Shown here piece by piece: positions 16,940-24,278 of a DNA stretch of 64,000 nucleotides; the stretch's first letter is position 1; the number at the start of each line of letters is the position of its first letter. The DNA comes from Paraconexibacter algicola (lineage in GTDB: Bacteria > Actinomycetota > Thermoleophilia > Solirubrobacterales > Solirubrobacteraceae), in contig NZ_PYYB01000005.1 in assembly GCF_003044185.1 (NCBI RefSeq), positions 124,001-188,000 of the forward strand, in the 5' to 3' direction. The notes under the pieces are model-generated. The model worked only from the letters and a program-made list of their open reading frames with translations, had not been told where the DNA came from and did not search any database. Both the position numbers and the translations under genes were made by a program.

Positions 16940-18517
16940 ATCGCTGCCACCGCTCCCACGTTCGTCCCCGTCTGCCGGGCGAACACCGACACGACGGACC
17001 CCGACCTCGTCGCCGCGGTCCGGCGCGGGGACGACCAGGCGTTCGAGCTGCTCTACGAGCGCTACCACCGGCGGATCGCCGCCTACATCTTCGGGATGGT
17101 CGGCGACTACGGCCGCGCGGAGGACATCGCGCAGGACGTGTTCATGTCGGCGCTGCGCCGCATGCGGGAGACCGACCGGCCGATCGCGTTCAAGCCCTGG
17201 GTGTACGAGATCGCGAAGAACGCCTGCATCGACCAGTTCCGGCGGTCGCGGCGCACCGAGGAGGTCTCCTACGACGCCGACGAGGGCCTCGGGGCCGTCG
17301 ACTACGGCAAGCTCGTGACGACCGGGCCCGCCCCCGACGTGGCGGTCGACCAGAAGATGTCGATCGACCACCTGCGCGGCGCGTTCGGCGGGCTCAGCGA
17401 GACGCACCACCAGATCCTCGTCATGCGCGAGCTCGAGGGGCTGAGCTACCGCGAGATCGGCGAGCGCCTGGGCATGAGCCGCGCCTCCGTGGAATCGACG
17501 CTGTTCCGCGCCCGCCGGCGGCTCTCGGAGGAGTACGAGGAGCTGAGCTCCGGCGAGCGCTGCTCGCGCGTGCAGCTGATCATCGCCCAGGCCGCGGGGA
17601 CCGCGCTCGGGGCCCGCGACCAGCGCAAGCTCGGCAAGCACGTCGCGCACTGCCAGTCCTGCCGTCGCGAGGCGCACCTCGCCGGCCTCGACCTCGCCGT
17701 GCTGCGGCCGCGACCCGTGCGCAGCCGCCTCGCGGCGCTGCTGCCGCTGCCCGCGTTCCTGCGCCGGCGCCTGGAGGGCGACGAGGGGGGCCTCGGCTCC
17801 GGGCTCGCCGCCGGGCACCACGCACCCGCCGTCGCCCAGTGGAGCGCGCAGATGTCCGCTGCCGTCGACCCGGCGGTCGCCGGCTGGGCGAAGGCCGCCG
17901 TGGCTGCCGCGACGATCGCCGTCGCCGGGCTCGGCGCCGGTCAGGTCGGGGGCGACGACCGCATCGACCTCCGCGCCGGGCTGCCCGGCAACGCCGTCAC
18001 GGAGGGCCTCGGCGCCGCGCCCGAGCGCTCGGCCGTCCCGGCGGCGGCGACCGCGGAGCGTCCCGCGGGGACCGCCACGGGCGCCGTCCGGCCCGCGTCG
18101 TCGGCGGCCGCGACCGCGACGCCCGCCCCGGCGAGCCCGTCGGGCCCGTCGGCCGCCGGCGTGGCCGGCACCACCGCCGACGCCGTGCGCGAGACCTCCC
18201 CGGTCGCCCCGCTGCTCGGCGGCGGCAGCACCGGCGACGCGCCGTCGGCCCCGGCCGTCGCACCCGCCGACGCGCTGAAGCTGCCGCTGCAGACCGGTGA
18301 CCCGACCGCGACGGCCACCGGCGACGGCCGCCCGCCGTCGAGCCGCCAGGAGGACCTCACGCAGGCCGTCGAGGACGTCGTCTCGGCGCTGCCGTCGGTG
18401 CCCGCGCCGCAGACCGTCGTCCCGACGCCGCAGGGGGCGACGCCCGACCCGCGCACCGGGGTCGCGGACGCGCTGGGCGACGCGACGTCCGCCGTCACCG
18501 GGGCGCTCGCGCCCTGA
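16940..18517 (+). CDS. ECF-type sigma factor fused to zinc-finger anti-sigma-like region and membrane tail, probable ATC start
   Basis: A 525-residue protein. Residues about 20-85 are sigma region 2 (DDQAFELLYERYHRRIAAYI, GRAEDIAQDVFM) and about 130-185 region 4 (LSETHHQILVMRELEGLSYREIGERL). Then comes a zinc-finger-like stretch with Cys, His and CxxC (HVAHCQSCRREAHLAG), a hydrophobic segment (about 315-335, AAATIAVAGLGAGQ) and a long Ala/Pro/Thr-rich tail. The frame has no ATG, GTG or CTG between the promoter and sigma region 2. AGGAG at 16928-16932 is spaced seven bases before an ATC codon at 16940, so ATC is the likely initiator. A TTG at 16817 is the alternative. The fusion suggests a membrane-tethered sigma factor that carries its own inhibitor domain. 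Confidence 0.8.
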   Translation: MAATAPTFVPVCRANTDTTDPDLVAAVRRGDDQAFELLYERYHRRIAAYIFGMVGDYGRAEDIAQDVFMSALRRMRETDRPIAFKPWVYEIAKNACIDQFRRSRRTEEVSYDADEGLGAVDYGKLVTTGPAPDVAVDQKMSIDHLRGAFGGLSETHHQILVMRELEGLSYREIGERLGMSRASVESTLFRARRRLSEEYEELSSGERCSRVQLIIAQAAGTALGARDQRKLGKHVAHCQSCRREAHLAGLDLAVLRPRPVRSRLAALLPLPAFLRRRLEGDEGGLGSGLAAGHHAPAVAQWSAQMSAAVDPAVAGWAKAAVAAATIAVAGLGAGQVGGDDRIDLRAGLPGNAVTEGLGAAPERSAVPAAATAERPAGTATGAVRPASSAAATATPAPASPSGPSAAGVAGTTADAVRETSPVAPLLGGGSTGDAPSAPAVAPADALKLPLQTGDPTATATGDGRPPSSRQEDLTQAVEDVVSALPSVPAPQTVVPTPQGATPDPRTGVADALGDATSAVTGALAP

Positions 18518-18573
18518 GCGTCCCCGGGCCCGTGCCGCGCGGTGACGTGGGGCGGGCCTGGCACACTGACGGC

Positions 18574-18828
18574 GTGCCCGATCCGACGCTCGCGGACGAC
18601 GACTTCGCCGCCTCGCTGACCGACTCCAGCCTGTACTCGATCGGCGCGTACTTCTGCGACCGGCACCCCGAGCTCGTCGAGGACGTGCTGGCGCAGAGCG
18701 TCGACATCGAGCAGCAGGGGCTGCGCGCCTGGGCGACGACGGAGGGCACGAGCGTCGAGACGGCCTTCCAGACGCTCGTGACCGGGCTGGCGGTGCGGTA
18801 CTTCTCCGCGGTCGCGGGCGGCGGCTGA
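18574..18828 (+). CDS. Small protein of unknown function (84 aa)
   Basis: An acidic 84-residue protein with no recognised domain, predicted largely helical (VLAQSVDIEQQGLRAWATTEG, TAFQTLVTGLAVRYFSAVAG). The GTG at 18574 is preferred over the in-frame GTG at 18532 because a CACACT hexamer ends six bases before it, the spacing seen at other leaderless starts here. It converges with the topoisomerase gene, whose stop is four bases away. It could be a regulator or a stress protein; nothing in the sequence decides. Confidence 0.55.
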   Translation: MPDPTLADDDFAASLTDSSLYSIGAYFCDRHPELVEDVLAQSVDIEQQGLRAWATTEGTSVETAFQTLVTGLAVRYFSAVAGGG

Positions 18829-18832
18829 GCGG

Positions 18833-19918
18833 TCAGCCGCCGAGCAGGTCGAGGACCGCCGCCTCGATCGAGCCGTGGGTGGCGAGCACCCCGGGGTCGG
18901 GGAGCGCGGCGAGGTCCAGCACCGCCTCGGCGACCGTCTCGCCCGCGGTCCAGCGGTCGAACACGCGCGGGTCGATGTAGGAGGACCGGCACACCGCGGG
19001 CGTGTTGCCGAGGTAGCGGGCGACCTCGTCCGCCGCGCGCTTCATCACGCGCTCCTGCGCGCGCCGCGAGGTGCCCGCCGCGGGCTCCGCGATCGAGACC
19101 GCGACCGCCGCGAGCACGGTGGCGTTCCACGTCCGGAAGGCCTTGGCGCTGACGTCGTCCAGCCCGGTCGCCTCGCGGATGTACGCGTTGACGGCCTCCG
19201 CGCGGACGGGGTGCCAGCCGGTCGCGTCGCGGTGCGCGAACAGCCGATCGCCGCCGCTGCGACGGCGCCGGAGGGTTCCGACGATCTCGGCGGCACGCGC
19301 GTCGACGACGTTCTGCACGCGACGCCGCCCGTGCTTGGCGGTGTAGTCGAAGACGAGCACGTCGTCGTGCGCGATCTGCACGTGGCGCTTCTCGAGCGTC
19401 GTGAGGCCGAACGTGCGGTTCTTCGCGGCGTAGGTCTCGGTGCCGACCCGGAAGAACCCGCGGTCCAGCAGCCGCACGACGCAGGCCAGCACGGTCGCCT
19501 CGTCGCGGTCGTCCCCGGCGATGTCCGCGTCGACTCGGGCGCGCAGGTCCGGCAGCGAGCGCGCGAACCGGGCGGTGCAGTCGAACTTCGCGCGCGACCG
19601 ACGCGCGACGTGGTCGGGGTGGTAGCGGTACTGGCGCCGGCCGGCCGCGTCGGTGCCGGTCGCCTGCACGTGGCCCTGCGGGTCGGGGCAGACCCACACG
19701 TCCTTCCAGGCGGGCGGGATCGCGAGCGCGCGGACGCGGTCGCGATGCTCGGTCCCGCGGATGCGCCGACCCCGCTGGTCGAGCAGCTCGAAGCCCCGCC
19801 CGCGGCGACGCAGGCGCCAGCCGGGGCCCGACGGATCGGAGCGGCGGACGCGGGGACGGCGGGTGGGCGCGCTCGACGGGGGCACGGCGAGGGCGTGCCC
19901 GGCGCCCGGGTGTCGCAT
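18833..19918 (-). CDS. DNA topoisomerase IB
   Basis: A 361-residue poxvirus/eukaryote-type topoisomerase IB, which relaxes supercoils by nicking one strand through a 3'-phosphotyrosine. The N-terminal domain (RIRGTEHRDRVRALAIPPAW, DVWVCPDPQGHVQATG) and the catalytic domain with KHGRRRV, NAYIREATG..DVSAKAFRTWNATV and the catalytic tyrosine region RSSYIDPRV are clear. The start is placed at ATG 19918. The frame stays open further upstream, but that would run into the tRNA-Pro gene. TopIB is patchily distributed in bacteria and often acquired, although base composition here is like its neighbours. Confidence 0.92.
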   Translation of the reverse strand: MRHPGAGHALAVPPSSAPTRRPRVRRSDPSGPGWRLRRRGRGFELLDQRGRRIRGTEHRDRVRALAIPPAWKDVWVCPDPQGHVQATGTDAAGRRQYRYHPDHVARRSRAKFDCTARFARSLPDLRARVDADIAGDDRDEATVLACVVRLLDRGFFRVGTETYAAKNRTFGLTTLEKRHVQIAHDDVLVFDYTAKHGRRRVQNVVDARAAEIVGTLRRRRSGGDRLFAHRDATGWHPVRAEAVNAYIREATGLDDVSAKAFRTWNATVLAAVAVSIAEPAAGTSRRAQERVMKRAADEVARYLGNTPAVCRSSYIDPRVFDRWTAGETVAEAVLDLAALPDPGVLATHGSIEAAVLDLLGG

Positions 19919-20008
19919 GCGCGGCGTGCGCGGCCGCGCGCCAGGGCGGGCGCGGGCGGGACCGCACGGCACCGCGAGGCCCGTCCGTGAGATACTGCAG
20001 GCCGATCC

Positions 20009-20082
20009 CGGGGCGTGGCGCAGCCTGGTAGCGCGCACCGTTCGGGTCGGTGAGGTCCCCGGTTCGAATCCGGGCGCCCCGA
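20009..20082 (+). tRNA. tRNA-Pro (anticodon CGG)
   Basis: A 74-base cloverleaf with acceptor stem CGGGGCG/CGCCCCG, an anticodon stem CACCG/CGGTG, loop TTCGGGT giving anticodon CGG (20043-20045), and T arm CCCGG-TTCGAAT-CCGGG. The discriminator is A82 and the CCA end is not encoded. It decodes CCG, a very common codon in this genome. It is divergent from the topoisomerase gene and followed by two hairpins. Confidence 0.95.
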
Positions 20083-20110
20083 TCGAGCAGCACAGACCCG
20101 AGAAGCACCT

Positions 20111-20126
20111 CCCCGAGCAGTCGGGG
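20111..20126. terminator. Small hairpin downstream of tRNA-Pro
   Basis: CCCCGA-GCAG-TCGGGG is a perfect 6-bp stem with a four-base loop about 30 bases after the tRNA. It may help 3' processing or termination. It has no T tract. Confidence 0.35.
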
Positions 20127-20135
20127 ACACCAGGA

Positions 20136-20182
20136 GAAGAGGCGCCGGAGGACCGTTCAGCACGGATCTCCGGCGCCTCTTC
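20136..20182. terminator. Strong 15-bp hairpin between tRNA-Pro and the exporter operon
   Basis: A perfect 15-bp inverted repeat (20136-20150 with 20168-20182), 17-base loop. It lies between the tRNA and the convergent 68-residue gene and could stop transcription from both sides. It lacks a run of T. Confidence 0.5.
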
Positions 20183-20215
20183 GCGTTGGCGCGGACGACG
20201 TGCCCGCCCGCCGCG

Positions 20216-20422
20216 TCAGCCCTGGATGCTCGCGCGCGCCGCGGTGCAGCGCGACCGCTGCGCCTCGACCCGGCGCGTCGCCGGGCGGGCGGGGCGTCCG
20301 GACGGGGCGCCGGACAGCTCGCGCAGGTACGCGGTGATGGTGGCCTCGTCGGCGCGGTGGGCCAGCGCGTTGCGGCGGGCGCCGCGCGTCGTGACCGGGG
20401 TGGGGGTGGTGCTGGGGGTCAT
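20216..20422 (-). CDS. Small protein translationally coupled to the DHA2 exporter (68 aa)
   Basis: A 68-residue basic, Thr/Arg/Ala-rich protein of unknown function. Its ATG at 20422 overlaps the exporter stop in an ATGA junction, which argues that it is a real, coupled gene. It contains a possible helix (ADEATITAYLRELSG) and no membrane segment. It is the last gene before the hairpin at 20136-20182. Confidence 0.55.
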   Translation of the reverse strand: MTPSTTPTPVTTRGARRNALAHRADEATITAYLRELSGAPSGRPARPATRRVEAQRSRCTAARASIQG

Positions 20423-21888
20423 GCGGTCTCCAGGGTCGGGATGGGCTCCGTGCGCGACACCGGACGGGGGCGCAGCAGCACGGCGGCGAGGAGGACGCCG
20501 GTCGCGGCGACGGCCGCGGCGACGGTGAAGGCGAGCTGGTAGCCCGCGACGAGCGAGGGCTTCAGCGCACCGCCGGCCTCGACGAGGCCCGCGGTGTGGT
20601 CGTCGGCGATCGTGCTGAGGACGGCGACGCCGAGGGCGCCCGCCACCTGCTGGCTGACGTTCGTGACGCCCGAGCCGAGGCCCGCGTCCTGGCGCGGGAC
20701 GCCGGCCATGGCGATCGTGAGCAGCGGCTGGAAGGCGCTGCCGATGCCCAGGCCGATCGCGAAGCAGGCGAGGAACACGGTCGGGAAGAACGCGGTCTGC
20801 GTCCCGGCGGTGCTGAACAGGAAGAGGCCGACGGTCGCGCTCGACATGCCCCCGAGCAGCACCGGGTACGGCCCGAAGCGCTCGACCAGGCGGGTCGTGA
20901 CGCCGCGCGACAGGACCGCGACGGTGAGCGTCCAGGGCAGGAACGCCGCCCCGGTCTCGATCGGGCCCAGGCCGCGGACGCGCTCGAGGTACAGGGTGCC
21001 GAGGAAGAACGTGCTGTACATGCCGACGACCAGCAGCGACCGCACGGCGTTGGCCTGCACGACGCCGTGGACGGTGAGGATCCGCAGCGGCATGATCGGC
21101 TCGGCGATCCGCCGCTCCAGCGACACGAACGCCGCCATCAGCACCGCGGCGAGGGCGGCGAGGCCGAGGACCGGGGTGGAGAGCCAGCCGTGCGTGCTCA
21201 CCTGCACGATCGCGGCGATGCCGACCATCAGCGAGGTCGTCACGAGGGCGGCGCCCGCCCAGTCGACGTGGTGGCCGAGCCCCAGGCCGCGGTCACGCGG
21301 CACGAACCGCCGGCCGAGCAGCACGGTCGCCAGGCCGATCGGCGCGTTGACGAGGAAGATCCAGTGCCAGCTGAGCGCCTCGGTCAGCAGGCCGCCGGCG
21401 AGCAGGCCGAGGGAGCCGCCGGCGACGGACACGAACACGTAGGCGCTCATCGCGCGTGCCTGGTCGGGACCGGGGCGGAAGTTCGTGACGATGATCGCGA
21501 GGATCACCGACGCCTGGGCGGCGGCGCCGACGCCCTGCAGGAAGCGGGCGGCGACGAGCGCGCCGCCGCTGGGGGCCAGGGCGCACAGCAGCGACGCGAC
21601 GGTGAAGACCACGACGCCGGACAGGAAGATCGTCCGCCGGCCGACGAGGTCGCCGAGCCGGCCGGCGAGCAGCAGCAGGCTGCCGAAGCTGATGAGGAAC
21701 GCGTTGACGACCCAGGTCAGCGCCGACGAGCTGAAGCCGAGGTCGTCCTGGATGGTGGGGAGGGCGACGTTCACGATCGTCGCGTCGAGCACGATCATCA
21801 GCTGTGCGAGGCAGACGGTGGCGAGCATCGCCCAGGGGCGGTCGACGGACGGTCGAGGGGAGGGTGACGGGGGCGGCGTGGGGGTCAT
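20419..21888 (-). CDS. MFS drug exporter, DHA2 (EmrB/QacA) family, 14 membrane helices
   Basis: A 489-residue proton-driven efflux permease. The DHA2 signature MIVLDATIVNVALPTIQDDL in helix 1, the motif A loop GRLGDLVGRR and the antiporter motif C region in helix 5 (AGGSLGLLAGGLLTEALSW) are seen. Hydrophobicity supports 14 helices. I chose ATG 21888; a GTG three codons upstream (21897) is possible. It is divergent from a TetR gene and transcribed from a near-consensus promoter whose -35/-10 spacer is itself an operator. This is the usual arrangement for a drug- or metabolite-induced exporter. The substrate is unknown. Confidence 0.92.
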   Translation of the reverse strand: MTPTPPPSPSPRPSVDRPWAMLATVCLAQLMIVLDATIVNVALPTIQDDLGFSSSALTWVVNAFLISFGSLLLLAGRLGDLVGRRTIFLSGVVVFTVASLLCALAPSGGALVAARFLQGVGAAAQASVILAIIVTNFRPGPDQARAMSAYVFVSVAGGSLGLLAGGLLTEALSWHWIFLVNAPIGLATVLLGRRFVPRDRGLGLGHHVDWAGAALVTTSLMVGIAAIVQVSTHGWLSTPVLGLAALAAVLMAAFVSLERRIAEPIMPLRILTVHGVVQANAVRSLLVVGMYSTFFLGTLYLERVRGLGPIETGAAFLPWTLTVAVLSRGVTTRLVERFGPYPVLLGGMSSATVGLFLFSTAGTQTAFFPTVFLACFAIGLGIGSAFQPLLTIAMAGVPRQDAGLGSGVTNVSQQVAGALGVAVLSTIADDHTAGLVEAGGALKPSLVAGYQLAFTVAAAVAATGVLLAAVLLRPRPVSRTEPIPTLETA

Positions 21889-21903
21889 GGTGTGCACCGG
21901 ACC

Positions 21904-21932
21904 TTGAGACGAGGAGGGGGGAGCGCTAAAGT
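21904..21932 (+). promoter_or_regulatory. Promoter TTGAGA-N17-TAAAGT for tetR
   Basis: TTGAGA (21904-21909) and TAAAGT (21927-21932) are 17 bases apart, reading toward the TetR gene. Operator O1 begins at the last base of the -10 box and covers the expected transcription start, so the repressor should shut its own gene. Confidence 0.6.
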
Positions 21933-21946
21933 GGAGGGCGCCTCCA
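21932..21946. promoter_or_regulatory. TetR operator O1
   Basis: TGGAGG-GCG-CCTCCA: 6-bp arms, three-base centre. First of three matching sites in the divergent tetR/exporter region, overlying the tetR transcription start. Confidence 0.65.
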
Positions 21947-21954
21947 GAAAGAAG

Positions 21955-21969
21955 TGGAGGGTGCCTCCG
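21955..21969. promoter_or_regulatory. TetR operator O2
   Basis: TGGAGG-GTG-CCTCCG: second copy, 23 bases (centre to centre) from O1, inside the leaders of both divergent transcripts. Confidence 0.6.
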
Positions 21970-21980
21970 GTTCGAGACGG

Positions 21981-22010
21981 ACTATATGGAGGCCGCCTCC
22001 GTTTTGTCAA
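21981..22010 (-). promoter_or_regulatory. Promoter TTGACA-N18-TATAGT for the DHA2 exporter
   Basis: On the minus strand TTGACA (22005-22010) and TATAGT (21981-21986) are separated by 18 bases, the best match to the housekeeping promoter consensus in the window. Operator O3 lies wholly within the spacer, so repressor binding would block polymerase directly. Confidence 0.75.
21987..22001. promoter_or_regulatory. TetR operator O3
   Basis: TGGAGG-CCG-CCTCCG: third copy, lying between -35 and -10 of the exporter promoter, 32 bases from O2. Confidence 0.65.
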
Positions 22011-22023
22011 GGACGGTTCCGTC

Positions 22024-22620
22024 ATGACCTCGATCGATCCCACGTCCACCGCCGCGCCCGCGCTCCTGCAGCGCCCCCGGCGCGCGGACGCGCTGCGCAA
22101 CTACGAGAAGATCCTCGCCGCCGCCCGCGAGGCGTTCGCCCAGGGCGGCGAGTCAACCGCGCTCGAAGAGATCGCCCGCCGCGCGGAGGTGGGCATCGGC
22201 ACGCTCTACCGCAACTTCCCCAACCGGCAGGCGCTGCTCGAGGCGCTCTACCTCGGCGAGGTCGAGCAGGTCTGCCGTGGTGCCGCCGAGCTCACCGCGA
22301 CCGACCCGTGGGGGGCCCTCGAGGAGTGGCTCGTCGACCGCGTCGCCGCCTACATCGCGACGAAGCAGGCCCTCGCCGGACAGCTGCTGCAGTACCTCGA
22401 CGCCGACGCGCCGCTGTTCGCCACATCGCGCGAGGCGCTCTGGGCCGCGGGGGAGCCGCTCCTGCGCGCCGCCCAGGAGGCCGGGGCCGTCCGCGAGGAC
22501 GTGACGATCGTCGAGCTGCTGCAGCTCGTCGTCGGGATCGTGAAGATCCCCTGCAGCGCCGAGGCGCAGCGCGAGCGCATCCTGCGGCTCGCGCTCGACG
22601 GCCTGCGCTACGGCGCCTGA
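22024..22620 (+). CDS. TetR-family repressor of the adjacent DHA2 exporter
   Basis: A 198-residue TetR-type regulator. The N-terminal DNA-binding domain is clear (NYEKILAAAREAFAQGG, LEEIARRAEVGIGTLYRNF), followed by an all-helical ligand-binding domain that is probably dimeric. ATG 22024 is chosen because AAGGA at 22009-22013 is correctly spaced; the open frame upstream would cover the promoter and operators. Divergence from the exporter and the three TGGAGG-N3-CCTCC sites indicate that it represses both genes until an inducer, probably the exporter's substrate, binds. The last 13 bases overlap the convergent second TetR gene. Confidence 0.92.
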   Translation: MTSIDPTSTAAPALLQRPRRADALRNYEKILAAAREAFAQGGESTALEEIARRAEVGIGTLYRNFPNRQALLEALYLGEVEQVCRGAAELTATDPWGALEEWLVDRVAAYIATKQALAGQLLQYLDADAPLFATSREALWAAGEPLLRAAQEAGAVREDVTIVELLQLVVGIVKIPCSAEAQRERILRLALDGLRYGA

Positions 22621-23243
22621 CGCGTCGCGCCCGCGTCGTCGAGGCCGAGCGTCGCCGCCCACATCCCGAGCACCGCGGCGTGCGCCTCGTCCACGCCGAC
22701 CAGCGGCTCGCGCCCGAACACGGTCGTGAGGTACGCGACGTTTGCGTGGTGCAGCAGCCGCGCGGTCTCGCGAGGTGCCGCGATCGGCGCGCCCTGGGCG
22801 GCCGCACGCTCGACCACGCCCGCGACGAGCGCGACGTAGCGCTCGTGCACGCCGTCGAGCACCGCCTCGACCGCGGCGTCGTGGATCGCCGCCTCGCCCA
22901 GCGCGCGCACCAGCGGGCCGTGCTCGGCGAACGCCTCGACCGCCCGCCGCAGCCCCTCCTCCAGTGCGGCGCGGTCCAGCGAGGAGAGGGCGACCAGCTC
23001 CTCGTGCGCGTCCAGCAGCGCCCCGAACGCATCCTGCCCGACCCGCAGCACGAGGTCCGGGAGGTCGTCGAAGTGGCGGTAGAACTGCGTCCGCGCGAGC
23101 CCCGCGTCCTGCATGACCTCCTCGACCGTCACCTCCCGGAACGGCCGGCGACGCAGCGCCGCCTCCGCGGCCGCGACGATCGCGGCGCGGTTCTCGCCGC
23201 GAGCGGCGCGCAGACGGGTCCGACGGACCTCCGGGGCGGGCAC
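22608..23243 (-). CDS. TetR-family regulator, divergent from the TAT propeller/sulfatase operon
   Basis: A 211-residue regulator with a TetR helix-turn-helix (REVTVEEVMQDAGLARTQFY) and a helical C-terminal sensor domain. The start is GTG 23243, seven bases after a TACGGT -10 box. The intergenic region to the divergent TAT propeller gene holds a perfect 9-bp inverted repeat (23264-23295) that overlaps the promoter area of both genes, so this protein probably controls itself and the propeller-sulfatase operon. The inducer is unknown. Confidence 0.88.
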   Translation of the reverse strand: MPAPEVRRTRLRAARGENRAAIVAAAEAALRRRPFREVTVEEVMQDAGLARTQFYRHFDDLPDLVLRVGQDAFGALLDAHEELVALSSLDRAALEEGLRRAVEAFAEHGPLVRALGEAAIHDAAVEAVLDGVHERYVALVAGVVERAAAQGAPIAAPRETARLLHHANVAYLTTVFGREPLVGVDEAHAAVLGMWAATLGLDDAGATRQAP

Positions 23244-23250
23244 CCGACCG

Positions 23251-23256
23251 ACCGTA
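23251..23256 (-). promoter_or_regulatory. -10 element (TACGGT) of the second tetR
   Basis: On the minus strand TACGGT is followed by seven bases and the GTG at 23243; leaderless pattern. Confidence 0.45.
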
Positions 23257-23263
23257 GCAGGCC

Positions 23264-23295
23264 GATGTGACAGTGCGTTGACGCCGTGTCACATC
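23264..23295. promoter_or_regulatory. Inverted repeat GATGTGACA-N14-TGTCACATC, probable TetR operator
   Basis: Perfect 9-bp arms with a 14-base centre in the gap between the divergent TetR gene and the propeller gene. The -35 of the propeller promoter lies inside the centre. It is likely the binding site for the adjacent TetR protein. Confidence 0.55.
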
Positions 23296-23307
23296 CGTGG
23301 TTAGGCT
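23278..23307 (+). promoter_or_regulatory. Promoter TTGACG-N18-TAGGCT for the propeller-sulfatase operon
   Basis: TTGACG (23278-23283) and TAGGCT (23302-23307) are 18 bases apart. The GTG start follows eight bases later, so the mRNA would be leaderless. Confidence 0.6.
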
Positions 23308-23315
23308 CGCCCACC

Positions 23316-24278
23316 GTGCCCCTGACCGTCACCCCGACCCGGCGTCAGCTGCTGCAGGGAGGCGCGGGTCTCGCCGCCGCCGCGGCGCTGCCCGCGCCCA
23401 CCGCCACGGCGGCCCCGCGCCCCACCGACCGGCGTCCCGACGTCGTCCACCGCGGCCGGTCGATCGCCGTCAGCCCCGACGGGCGCCGCCTCGCCGTCGC
23501 GCACGCCGCCCGCCGGACCCTCGAGCTGACCGACCGCCGCGCCCGCGCCACACGCCGCGTCACGCTCGACGGGCAGCCCGCGGAGCTCGCCTGGGCGCCC
23601 AGCGGCGGCCTCCTCGCCGTCACCACCGCGTTCTGGGACGCCCCCGGCCTCGAGCTGCACGGCCTCGACGGCCGCCGCACCCGCCTGGACGTCGGCCCCG
23701 CCCCGCTCGCGGTCGCGATCACCGACCGGCCGCGCCGGATCGTCGTCGCCGGCGGGGAGCAGGAGGGCACCCTCCACGTCCTCTCCGGCCCCGGCTACGC
23801 GCAGCGCCGCGTCGTGCCGCTCGGCGCGGTCCCGCGCGGGCTCGCCGTCCACGGCGACCGCGCCTGGGTCGCGCTGCAGGCCGAGGACGCCGTCGTGCAC
23901 GTCGACCTCGCCACCGGCGCCGTGCTGCGCCGCGTCGGCGTCCCCGCGCTGCCCGACCGGATCGCCATCCGCCCCGACGGCGCACGGCTGCTCGTCGCCC
24001 ACGGCGGCCCCGCCCGGGACCTCACCGAGCTCGAGACCCGCCGCGGCGGGCGCCGGCGCGCGCTCGCCGCCGCGCCCGCCGTCGGCGCGGTCGCCTACGC
24101 GCCCGGCGGACGCCGGCTCGCTGCGCTCCCCGAGGCCGCCGCGGTGCTGTCGATCGACGCGCGCGGCCGCCGCCGCCGGCTGCCCACCGTCTCCGGCCCG
24201 CGCGGTCTCGCGGTCGCCGGCCGCCACGTCTTCGTCGTCAGCGCCACCACCGGGAAGGTCGGGAGGGTCCGTCCATGA
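23316..24278 (+). CDS. TAT-exported beta-propeller protein
   Basis: A 320-residue protein with a twin-arginine signal (RRQLLQGGAGLAAAAALPAP, about residues 9-28). The rest is made of repeats of about 42 residues with YVTN/WD40-like strands (IAVSPDGRRLAVAHA, LAWAPSGGLLAVTT, IAIRPDGARLLVAHG, VAYAPGGRRLAALPE), consistent with a six- or seven-bladed propeller outside the membrane. The GTG at 23316 is preferred because of the leaderless promoter. The stop overlaps the sulfatase ATG (ATGA), so both are made together. It may bind a substrate or protect the sulfatase; no catalytic residues are seen. Confidence 0.72.
   Translation: MPLTVTPTRRQLLQGGAGLAAAAALPAPTATAAPRPTDRRPDVVHRGRSIAVSPDGRRLAVAHAARRTLELTDRRARATRRVTLDGQPAELAWAPSGGLLAVTTAFWDAPGLELHGLDGRRTRLDVGPAPLAVAITDRPRRIVVAGGEQEGTLHVLSGPGYAQRRVVPLGAVPRGLAVHGDRAWVALQAEDAVVHVDLATGAVLRRVGVPALPDRIAIRPDGARLLVAHGGPARDLTELETRRGGRRRALAAAPAVGAVAYAPGGRRLAALPEAAAVLSIDARGRRRRLPTVSGPRGLAVAGRHVFVVSATTGKVGRVRP

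Noticed and set aside
20009-20082. tRNA-Pro as an integration site of a mobile element
   Set aside because: No integrase, no duplicated tRNA 3' end and no change in composition on either side.
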